Made by a program: the position numbers and the translations under genes. A DNA stretch of 55,807 nucleotides. Origin: Planctomycetaceae bacterium (GTDB taxonomy: Bacteria > Planctomycetota > UBA1135 > GCA-002686595). Numbering within the stretch: position 1 is the stretch's first letter; each line of letters begins with the position of its first letter. Shown here piece by piece: positions 9,163 to 16,561 of this stretch. The DNA lies in the NCBI GenBank assembly GCA_011525785.1, contig WYBT01000034.1, forward strand, positions 1-55,807, in the 5' to 3' direction. A model generated the notes under the pieces. That model was not told the origin of the DNA. It ran no database searches and was given only the letters and a program-made list of their open reading frames with translations.

Positions 9163-10473
9163 ATGCTGAGCCGAACCGGCGCGCGCGCGATCGCGATCCT
9201 GTCCGGCCTCGCGTTGAGCGCGACGCTCGTGTTCGTGGCCTACCAACGGCTGCGCGCGCCGCAGCGCTCGATCGAGCTGACGATCGAGAGCGCGGGCTAC
9301 GACCCCAAGGCGCCGCCCGCGCTGAGCGAGGACCAGAGCGCGCTGCCCAGCGCCATCGAGGTCGAGCACCCGCGCTACCCGCGCTCGACCTTCCGGCGAA
9401 CGCCCTGGAATCCCGACGATTTCCCCAAGCCCACGACGGCGCGCAACAACCCGCTGCGCTTCGATCCCGTCGCGGGCTTCACGTTTTCCGCGGGCATGAA
9501 CCGCCGCCGCGAGTGGGCCGAGCATCCCGACGGCGGGTGGTACGTGCGCACGAACTCGTTCGGGCTGCGCGACGACGACGAACCGAGCGCGGAGCGGCCC
9601 GACCTGCGCGTGGTGCTGCTCGGCGACTCGCACACCGCGGGCTACTGCAACAACGCGGAGTCGTACGCGCAGCTCGTCGAGGCCCGCCTCGCCGCTGCGC
9701 GCCCTGGCAAGCGTGTCGAAGTGCTCAACGCCGCTGTTCCCGGGCAGAGCTTCGTGCACCACCTCGGCGCGCTCGAGCGCATGCTGCCCTTCGAGCCCGA
9801 CCTGGTCGTGCTGGCGATCTACGGCGGCAACGACTTCGGCGAGTCGCTGGGCTTCCAGCACAAGGCCCACGGCACGCAGCGCGGCGACTTGGCAGCCCTC
9901 GAGGCCAAGCTCGAGCCGGCGCGCGATCTCGACCCCGAGGCCGTCTCGCAGTTCTTCTTCTCGGTGGTGCAGTTCGACGCCGATCCGCCGCAGATCGACG
10001 TGGCGCTGCAGGCCGCGCGCGACGTGCTCACCGAGATCCAGGTCACTTGCCTGCGCCACGGCGCGTCGTTCGCCGTGCTCTACCTCCCGCCGCCGCCCGA
10101 AGTCGACTGGCAACGCCGCGCCGCGCGCTACGAGAGTCTGTTCGCCTCGATCGGGCTCGCCCACGAGCGGCTGAGCGCGTTGACGCGGCTGGGCGACGCG
10201 ACGCTCGCCTTCCTGCGCTCGCGCGGCGTGCCGGTGCTCGACCTGCGCGCGGCCTTCCGCAAGTCCGAGGAGCTCGTCTACTGGGAGCAGGACTTCCACC
10301 TCGCCATCGCGGGGCACGCCATCGTCGCGCGCGAGCTCGCTGCAGTGCTCGACACGCTCTCGCCCGCAGATGCAGCGCGCGTGCGCCGCGGCTCCCCGCA
10401 GCTCGGCGGCGCTGAGGCGCGCGCATTGCTCTCGCCGGGCGCTGGGACGCCGGCGACTGACGAGCAGCGCTGA
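9163..10473 (+). CDS. Membrane-anchored SGNH/GDSL-type hydrolase
   Basis: 436 residues. An N-terminal membrane segment (about 10-27) suggests an enzyme tethered outside the membrane. Block I is VVLLGDSHTAGY with nucleophile S156, an Asn-bearing block III is YGGNDFG, and the Asp-His pair sits in WEQDFHLAIAGH near residues 370-380. All SGNH catalytic blocks are therefore present. The residues just before block I (TNSFGLRDDD) are typical of SGNH proteins related to the AlgX/DltD-like O-acyl-transfer enzymes, but the substrate cannot be told; carbohydrate esterase or acyltransferase are both possible. A second, divergent SGNH gene at 27733 shows that the family is expanded here. Confidence 0.82.
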   Translation: MLSRTGARAIAILSGLALSATLVFVAYQRLRAPQRSIELTIESAGYDPKAPPALSEDQSALPSAIEVEHPRYPRSTFRRTPWNPDDFPKPTTARNNPLRFDPVAGFTFSAGMNRRREWAEHPDGGWYVRTNSFGLRDDDEPSAERPDLRVVLLGDSHTAGYCNNAESYAQLVEARLAAARPGKRVEVLNAAVPGQSFVHHLGALERMLPFEPDLVVLAIYGGNDFGESLGFQHKAHGTQRGDLAALEAKLEPARDLDPEAVSQFFFSVVQFDADPPQIDVALQAARDVLTEIQVTCLRHGASFAVLYLPPPPEVDWQRRAARYESLFASIGLAHERLSALTRLGDATLAFLRSRGVPVLDLRAAFRKSEELVYWEQDFHLAIAGHAIVARELAAVLDTLSPADAARVRRGSPQLGGAEARALLSPGAGTPATDEQR

Positions 10474-10649
10474 ACGCTGCGTTCCCGATTTGGTCGTACG
10501 CCGCGGAACGCGGGAGCCTCGACGCCGCTACGAGTGACGCACGTGCCGCGTGCGCTGGTCCGATCGGACAGCCGCTCTGTAGCGCACGGGGACCTCGGGC
10601 GTGCGCAGGGAGTCGAACCGCGCTCAATCGATCCACGCCAGAGCCTTCC

Positions 10650-10676
10650 CAACAAAGGGCCCTTTCCAGTTTGTTG
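10650..10676. promoter_or_regulatory. Nested inverted repeat (operator or terminator candidate)
   Basis: CAACAAA at 10650-10656 is mirrored by TTTGTTG at 10670-10676, and the perfect palindrome AAAGGGCCCTTT lies at 10654-10665 in between. It sits about 175 nt after the SGNH stop and 104 nt before the protease start. It could be a terminator hairpin for the former or an operator for the latter; the sequence alone cannot decide. Confidence 0.4.
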
Positions 10677-10765
10677 TCCAACCGCGGCCACGCCGCCTCA
10701 ACGGACTCGATGTGGACCGCACTCCAGCGTCCTTCGTACGCGTGCGGTCTTGGTTCTCGTCGACC

Positions 10766-10773
10766 AAGGGAGG
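10766..10773 (+). promoter_or_regulatory. Shine-Dalgarno AAGGGAGG fixing a GTG start
   Basis: AAGGGAGG ends 6 nt before the GTG at 10780. It selects that start over the upstream in-frame ATG at 10534, and the resulting product begins with a good signal peptide. Confidence 0.8.
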
Positions 10774-10779
10774 TCTGTC

Positions 10780-13533
10780 GTGTTGGTGCAACTCCGAGTG
10801 ATCTGTGCATTGACGTTGGGAGTGTTGTTCAGCTCTCACGCGGCGGCGGCGCAAGACTGCGTGCCGGGCGGCGGAGGCGGCTCTGTGCCGGCGGCGGGAA
10901 GCGGCAGCGGCTCGTGGCCGAACACGCTCCCGGCGACCCCTTTCGTCAGCACGTACAGCGTGACCGTGCCCCCGGGAGCAACTCAACTCGACCGAGTCGA
11001 GTTGACGGGCCTCTCCCACGCCTGGGCGGGTGACGTGCAGTTCGTGCTGACCGACCCCACCGGCGGTCGGCACAACTTGATCCATCGCCTCGGCTTCCCG
11101 GGCTCGACGTTCGGCGCCAGCTGCGACTTCGCTGGGACGTACTCGATCCGCGAGACCTCCGGAGCAGCGTGGCCGTCACCTTGCGTCGACCCGTCCGACA
11201 TACCTTCCGGCGCGTACAACCAGGCCTTCGGCAATTGGCCGAGCGGCACGAACGGGATCCTCAACACTCCGCTGAGCGCGATTCCGATCTCGAGCGGCCA
11301 GTGGACATTGACGGCCTATGACTGGGTGAACGGCGAGAGCGGCTCGCTGACGAGCTGGCAGTTGTGCTTTCGAGCTTCAACACCCACGAATCCGACCGAG
11401 GTCCGCGTCCCCACGCTCGTGGACAGCGGCGTGCTGAGCAACCCGGGCAGTTCGCCCGCGACCGTCTGGCAACATCTGTTGCAGCATCCTGGCGCCGCAT
11501 GGATGCGCGCGTACTTCTCGAGCATCCAATTGCCGCCGGGCAGCGTCTTGCGTCTGACCTCACTGCTCGATGCCGAGGAGCAGGAACTCGATCGCTTCAC
11601 GGCCGAGATGTGGAGCAACGGCTCGGCCTACTTCAACGGCAACCAGATCTTGGTGGAGATCGTCGCTGCGCCGTTCACCTCAGCCAACCGAGTCGTAATC
11701 GATGGAGTCGGGCTCGAGACCACAGCGAATTGCAGCAACGCCCCGTGCGGCGCGCTCTCGCCCGATGGACGCGTGCCATCAGGTGAACTCTGGTCAGCGC
11801 GCTGGGTGAACGGCGGCTGCACGGCTTCGATCTACAACACCACGGGCGGTTTCGTGAGCGCCGGACACTGCTTCACTCCGATCGGAACCGTGCTCGCCTT
11901 CGACGTTCCGCTGTCGATGAACGACTGCACGATGCGTCAGCCGCCAGTGCGCGACCAGTTCCCTGTGATCGAGACCGTACGCGACACACCGGGCGCCAAC
12001 TGCGTTCCCGACTGGCGCGTGGGCAAGATCGGTCTGAACAACGACGGCCAGACCCACTTCGAACGCTACGGCGTCTTCAAGCCGCTCGCGAGCGGGCCGC
12101 CGCCGGTCTCGAGCACTGTGAACATCTACGGCTACGGCTCGAGCAGCAACCGTGTCGTCAACGGCGTGCAGCAGCTGACGGTCTCACAGGTCACTACCGT
12201 CGGCGCCGGGCACCTGTCTTACAGCGGAGGCACGACGACCGGCGGCACGTCGGGCGCCGGCGTGGTCTGGAACAACCAGATCGTTGGCATCAACTCGTGC
12301 TGCTCCGGCGCCGGCAATGGCATCGCCAGTCGCATCGACCAGGCGACGTTCGTCGCCGCGCGCCAGGAGATGTTCCCGCACACCGTTCATGCCCCTTGGG
12401 ACAGCCCGTTCTGCCTGAACGCGAACTCGGTGACCGTTCCGATCACCGTGTGCAATCCGTCCGACGCTGCAGACAGCTACTTGCTGACCTTCGCGCCGGT
12501 CCCGGCCGGCCCGATGTGCTCCATCGCCGGGCCGACGGGCTACACCGTCATCGGCCCCAATCCGATCGGGCCGATCCCGTCGGGAGGCTGCGTGACCGTC
12601 CAAGTCCAGATCGCTCGCCCGGCGGGTCTGAATGCTCTGAACCTCACCTCGTGCTACGACGTGACGGCGACTAGCGTGGCCGGCGGACTCGCTGTCACCG
12701 ACCGTGGATCGGTTCAAGATCGCCGAGACCTGTGCGTTCACCAGTTGGTGAATCCGTTCGATGGAGTCGTCGCTGCAGTTGGCGTCAACACGCCGGTGAC
12801 TTTCGCGATCCGCAACGACAGCGTGGTCTCAGGTGTCGTTCCCTATCGCTTCGAGGCCTTCGGTCCGAGCATGGAGCCCAGCGGCGCGATCTCGCTGGAC
12901 GGCAACTACTTCGGCGTCGCGACGAGCGGCGTGGCCATGGTCCCTCTCGGCGCCACGGGACAGATCGTCGTCAACGTGAAGTACCGCTGGTCAGAGCCCT
13001 ACGACGCGTCGGACCTCGTGATGTCGTCCGATGTCGACGGCGATGGGAACTTCGAGCCGCTGACGTCCACCATGCTGCGCTCCACGAGCTTCGCCGCGCC
13101 CGCGGTCTACTGCACCTCCGGAGTGTCGACGAACGCCTGCACGGCGTCGATGGGCTTCCTGGGTGTACCGAGCGCCTCGCAGGCGACACCCTTCACTCTC
13201 ACCGCGAACGGCGTCGAAGGCGCCAAGCAAGGGCTGTTCTTCTATTCGCTCAGCCCGACCGCCGGCACGCCCTGGAGCAGCGGCAGCACCAGCTTCCTGT
13301 GCGTCAAGTCCCCCACGCGGCGCACGCCGCCAGCGAATTCCGGCGGCAGCGTGAATCAGTGCAACGGCTCGTTCGCGCTCGACTGGAACGCGTGGATGAC
13401 CGGCAGTCCGACTGGGCTCGGCACGCCGTACGTCGCCGGCAATGGCTACTACGTGCAGGCTTGGTACCGCGATCCGCCCGCGCCCAAGTCGACGAACTTG
13501 AGCAACGCGCTGCAGTTCACGCTTACGCCGTGA
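10780..13533 (+). CDS. Secreted trypsin-like serine protease with P domain and Cys-rich C-terminal domain
   Basis: 917 residues from the GTG at 10780. A signal peptide (VLVQLRVICALTLGVLFSSH, cut near AAAAQD) leads to a proprotein-convertase P/Homo-B-like beta domain (about 40-205). A trypsin-like domain follows: H363 in SAGHC, likely D411 in PDWRVGKI, and S491 in GGTSGAGVVW, where the usual GDSGG is relaxed to GTSGAG. A beta-rich Cys-containing segment comes next, and finally (from about 13108) the same Cys-rich C-terminal domain as in the products of the genes at 35486, 37471 and 42464. It is probably exported and retained or released at the surface. The order P domain before protease is unusual. 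A hairpin 24 nt after the stop may terminate it. Confidence 0.85.
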   Translation: MLVQLRVICALTLGVLFSSHAAAAQDCVPGGGGGSVPAAGSGSGSWPNTLPATPFVSTYSVTVPPGATQLDRVELTGLSHAWAGDVQFVLTDPTGGRHNLIHRLGFPGSTFGASCDFAGTYSIRETSGAAWPSPCVDPSDIPSGAYNQAFGNWPSGTNGILNTPLSAIPISSGQWTLTAYDWVNGESGSLTSWQLCFRASTPTNPTEVRVPTLVDSGVLSNPGSSPATVWQHLLQHPGAAWMRAYFSSIQLPPGSVLRLTSLLDAEEQELDRFTAEMWSNGSAYFNGNQILVEIVAAPFTSANRVVIDGVGLETTANCSNAPCGALSPDGRVPSGELWSARWVNGGCTASIYNTTGGFVSAGHCFTPIGTVLAFDVPLSMNDCTMRQPPVRDQFPVIETVRDTPGANCVPDWRVGKIGLNNDGQTHFERYGVFKPLASGPPPVSSTVNIYGYGSSSNRVVNGVQQLTVSQVTTVGAGHLSYSGGTTTGGTSGAGVVWNNQIVGINSCCSGAGNGIASRIDQATFVAARQEMFPHTVHAPWDSPFCLNANSVTVPITVCNPSDAADSYLLTFAPVPAGPMCSIAGPTGYTVIGPNPIGPIPSGGCVTVQVQIARPAGLNALNLTSCYDVTATSVAGGLAVTDRGSVQDRRDLCVHQLVNPFDGVVAAVGVNTPVTFAIRNDSVVSGVVPYRFEAFGPSMEPSGAISLDGNYFGVATSGVAMVPLGATGQIVVNVKYRWSEPYDASDLVMSSDVDGDGNFEPLTSTMLRSTSFAAPAVYCTSGVSTNACTASMGFLGVPSASQATPFTLTANGVEGAKQGLFFYSLSPTAGTPWSSGSTSFLCVKSPTRRTPPANSGGSVNQCNGSFALDWNAWMTGSPTGLGTPYVAGNGYYVQAWYRDPPAPKSTNLSNALQFTLTP

Positions 13534-13556
13534 GGATGCAAGACTGACCCGCGTCC

Positions 13557-13584
13557 GTCGGAGGGTCGCCCGTGGACCTCCGAC
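13557..13584. terminator. Hairpin between convergent genes
   Basis: Arms GTCGGAGGGTC (13557-13567) and GACCTCCGAC (13575-13584) pair with one bulged base and a 7-nt loop. It starts 24 nt after the protease stop and lies between two convergent genes. There is no T-tract, so intrinsic termination is uncertain. Confidence 0.45.
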
Positions 13585-13669
13585 ACGCGATGAGGCTTGA
13601 AGGCGTGCCGGGGTACGAGGCTCGACGCCGTACTCCGGCGCGCCGACGAGGAGCGTTGAGCGGCGCGGC

Positions 13670-14920
13670 TCAGCGCGGCCGCAGCCAGGTCGAGCTGCGC
13701 TCCACGGGGAAGCGAGTCGGCCCCAGCAGATCTTCGAGCGTGATGCGCAGTTGAAAGCCCCTGGCCTGGATTCGCACGAGCGCCGCCTCCAACACTGAGC
13801 CGGGCATGAAGCTCGGGTCCGGCAGCGCGCGAGTCGGGTCGTGGGTCTCGTTCGCGGGGCCGCACACGACCTCGAGCAAGTCGTAGCCCAGCTGCGCGCA
13901 CGTCGCGTGCTCGACGACGCCGGAAACGTGCGGGTCGCTGCCGAGCAGCACCACGCCGAACACGCGGTGGAAGGCCAGCCAGCCGAGGAGATCGTCCCAC
14001 AGCTCGCGTTCCGCGCTGCGGGCATCGAACCAGCGGCCGGGCCTCATCACGAGCTTGAACGGCGCGGACGAAAGCGCGAGCCGTCCCAGCGCTGCGTCCA
14101 ACGAGTTCGATGCGAGCACGGCCGAAGGATCGACGAGGATCAGCTCGAGTTCGCCGGAGCGCAGCCCGGGCGACTGCGTGCTCCACAGCGAGTCTTCCAC
14201 CGCGAGCGGGTGGTGCTCCGAGTACGCCTGGCGAAGCGCGGCGAGTGCGTCGCGCCGCGGCGAGAGCGCGCCGAACGACGGCAGGTTGAAGAGCTGCGTC
14301 ATTCCCCAGGGGTGCAAGAGGTCGGCGTCGCGGTACAGGTCGCGGTAGTGCGCGCGGGCCTGGTCGAGATCGCCCGGCGCGAGCGAGGACAGGTCGTCGA
14401 GGACGAGCAGCCAGTCGGGGCGCCGCTTGGCCGCGGCGCGCCAGGCGGGCGCTGCGTCGCAGGCGTCGATCGAGGCGATGAGCAGTCCAGAGGTCCAGTT
14501 CTCAGCGCACGGCCCGAGGCAGCAGACCTGCGGCTTGACTTCAGCCCACCCAGCATCGGGAAGGTCGAAGGTCGTGTGCTTCCAGATCGGAACCTGCTGA
14601 GGATCGAGCACCCGCAGTTCGAACTCATGCGGCACGAACTCCGGCAGCTCGACGCGCCAGTGCAGACTCAGCCCGTTCTCCGCACTCGCCTGTGCGACAA
14701 CGCGCTCCGCGAGCATGTCGTCAGCCCACCCACGGCTCAGCCAGTTCCCGAGGTTGTCGACCGCGAGCGTGTACTCGCCGGGCGTCGGCGCGATGGCGCT
14801 GGCCAAGAGGTCGCCGTCCTCGGCCAGCGCGAAGAACGGACCGATCAGCGGCGCGCGCGGATCCTGCGCCGCCGAGAGCGCAGGTATCGCGAGCATGCAG
14901 GCGAGCACGGATCCGAACAT
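13670..14920 (-). CDS. Exported PhoD-like protein with degenerate metal site
   Basis: 416 residues with a signal peptide (cut near ALSAAQD). The residue pattern follows alkaline phosphatase D/PhoD-like phosphatases: an IGPF start, a beta-sandwich, the strand PDWLLVLDD where GDNxY is expected, and the ARAHYRDLYRD helix. QLFNLPSFGAL stands where WDDHDyGxND is expected. ELELILVDPSA stands where the LDTR strand would be, and GVVLLGSDPHVSGVVE aligns with the GDRH motif, retaining only the His. Metal ligands are thus largely replaced, so catalysis is doubtful. It may be a binding protein or a divergent enzyme. The assignment rests on motif order, not a search. It is convergent with the secreted protease gene. 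Confidence 0.6.
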   Translation of the reverse strand: MFGSVLACMLAIPALSAAQDPRAPLIGPFFALAEDGDLLASAIAPTPGEYTLAVDNLGNWLSRGWADDMLAERVVAQASAENGLSLHWRVELPEFVPHEFELRVLDPQQVPIWKHTTFDLPDAGWAEVKPQVCCLGPCAENWTSGLLIASIDACDAAPAWRAAAKRRPDWLLVLDDLSSLAPGDLDQARAHYRDLYRDADLLHPWGMTQLFNLPSFGALSPRRDALAALRQAYSEHHPLAVEDSLWSTQSPGLRSGELELILVDPSAVLASNSLDAALGRLALSSAPFKLVMRPGRWFDARSAERELWDDLLGWLAFHRVFGVVLLGSDPHVSGVVEHATCAQLGYDLLEVVCGPANETHDPTRALPDPSFMPGSVLEAALVRIQARGFQLRITLEDLLGPTRFPVERSSTWLRPR

Positions 14921-15069
14921 CGGCGCCGGATAGCTCGGCGCTAGGCGCGCGTCACGCTTGGAGGTGTCTGCTCGCCGAGCTTTTCGTCTGTGCGCTGCGC
15001 CCGCGGCGACGAAGCGTCAGTTCGCGCCACTCGCCCTGCGCGGCGCGCAGCGAACTAGACTGACACTGC

Positions 15070-16449
15070 ATGAAGCGCGCGCTCGTCCTGCTGCTCGTCG
15101 GCCTGCTCGCGCTTCTGGCCTGGCTCGCCAGCGACGGCCCCTCGCGCGAGAGCGCGGCCCCACAGCGCGAGCCGGCGTCGAGCACGTTCGAGCGCGCGGC
15201 TCGAGAACTCGAGGCGCCCGAGCCCGCGTCGGCTGCGCCGGAAGCAGCGCCCGCGCTGGAGCGCGCCGAGCGCGTCGAGATCGCACCAGCCGCCGCTCCG
15301 AACGAGCCGCGCCTCACGCTGCTGGGCGCCGTGCAGGACCGCCGCGGCCGCGCGATCGAGCACTTCGGCATCCGCGGGATCCGCAAGGACGCGAAGAACG
15401 TGTTCGCCGAGGAACGCGTCTGGGATGTCGCGTTCCACGCTGGCGGCGAGTTCGCGCTCGAAGACCTCGAGCCCCACGCGTGGGAGCTCGCTCCGTTCGC
15501 GGACGGCTACACGCTCGTTCGCAGCGAGCGCTTCGTCCGCTCGAACGCGCGCCCGGTCGTGTTCCGCATGAAGGCCGAGATCGAGATCGCTGGCATCGTG
15601 CTCGACTCCATGGATTCGCCGGTCGCCGCTGCAACGGTTCGGGCGACGGAACGGAGCGAAGGTCTCAGCCTGGGCGATGGAGCGCGGGCGACGGCGGAGA
15701 CAACCACGGATCGCGGCGGGCGCTTTCGCATGAGCTTGGATGCGTCGATCTACTCACTCCGCGCGGCGCGCGACGGTTACGTCGACAGCGAAGAGCAAGT
15801 CATCGAGGTCGATCGCCTCGTCGCGCAACGAGACATCGAGCTGCGCCTCGCCGATGCCTGCAGCGTGCGCATCGTGTTCGACCGCCGTGCGCTGGGCGAC
15901 AGCGCGCCCGTCGGCGCGATGGCCGCTCCGCTGCTCGGCGGCCGCGGTCCGCAGCCGATAGCTTTGGGCGCCGAGGAGAGCGGGGTGACGATCCGCGGGC
16001 TCGCGCCCGGCTGGCACCGGATCTTTCTGGTGGCCGGCAGCCCGCCGGACACGGCCCACACGGCCGCGGTCGAACTCCAGCTCGGTCCGACGCTCGAGCT
16101 GCGCTTCGAGACGCGCCCATCGGCGCCCGTCGCGATCTACCTTCGCCCTCCACAGCCAGGCGCCGAAGCACCTGACTACCGGAGCGACTACGAGATCCTC
16201 CCGACATTGCCCGATCTGAACTGGCTCACACTCTCGCGGTCGGCGTCGGGCGGGGCGCGCGATCCTGCTGAGTCGCTCTGGAGTTCGACGAGCGAGTGGA
16301 ACGCACCCGCTCCGGGCAGCTACGTGGCGTTCCCCCGACGCCGCTCGCGCCATCATGCGGCTTCACCTGTGCGCTTCGAAGCGCCGCACGTTGGCTCATT
16401 CGAGCTCGAACTCGCGCCGCTCGAACCGGACAAGCTCTTTCGCCGCTGA
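15070..16449 (+). CDS. Exported carboxypeptidase-regulatory-like domain protein
   Basis: 459 residues. The N-terminal hydrophobic segment (MKRALVLLLVGLLALLAWLA) is a signal anchor. After it comes an Ala/Glu/Pro-rich linker and then beta-sandwich units of CarboxypepD_reg type (IEIAGIVLDSMDSPVAAATV, then DRGGRFRMSLD). These resemble the extracellular half of the sigma-fusion protein at 4289. No catalytic motif is seen. It probably sits in the periplasm or at the surface. It diverges from the PhoD-like gene across about 150 nt. Confidence 0.68.
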   Translation: MKRALVLLLVGLLALLAWLASDGPSRESAAPQREPASSTFERAARELEAPEPASAAPEAAPALERAERVEIAPAAAPNEPRLTLLGAVQDRRGRAIEHFGIRGIRKDAKNVFAEERVWDVAFHAGGEFALEDLEPHAWELAPFADGYTLVRSERFVRSNARPVVFRMKAEIEIAGIVLDSMDSPVAAATVRATERSEGLSLGDGARATAETTTDRGGRFRMSLDASIYSLRAARDGYVDSEEQVIEVDRLVAQRDIELRLADACSVRIVFDRRALGDSAPVGAMAAPLLGGRGPQPIALGAEESGVTIRGLAPGWHRIFLVAGSPPDTAHTAAVELQLGPTLELRFETRPSAPVAIYLRPPQPGAEAPDYRSDYEILPTLPDLNWLTLSRSASGGARDPAESLWSSTSEWNAPAPGSYVAFPRRRSRHHAASPVRFEAPHVGSFELELAPLEPDKLFRR

Positions 16450-16561
16450 CGATCACGCTCAAGACCTGCGCGCTGCGTCATCGCGAGCGGCGCCGTCGCG
16501 CAAGCTCGCGCTGTCTCCGCGCTGAACTCATCAACGCGAGTCGATCGCGCGCGCGCCGCGC

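Larger units (their letters stand above)
10474..10779. other. Intergenic region with two palindromic elements
   Basis: About 305 bases between the SGNH hydrolase and the secreted protease. Two palindromes stand out: GTCCGATCGGAC at 10558-10569 and a nested inverted repeat at 10650-10676. The second part is relatively AT-rich for this window. An 11-base tRNA T-loop-like stretch on the minus strand near 10610 was examined and not accepted as a tRNA. Confidence 0.5.

Noticed and set aside
10600..10625. tRNA/tmRNA T-loop-like string GGTTCGACTCC on the minus strand
   Set aside because: The flanking bases do not form a consistent T stem, and no anticodon arm or acceptor stem of proper length is present.
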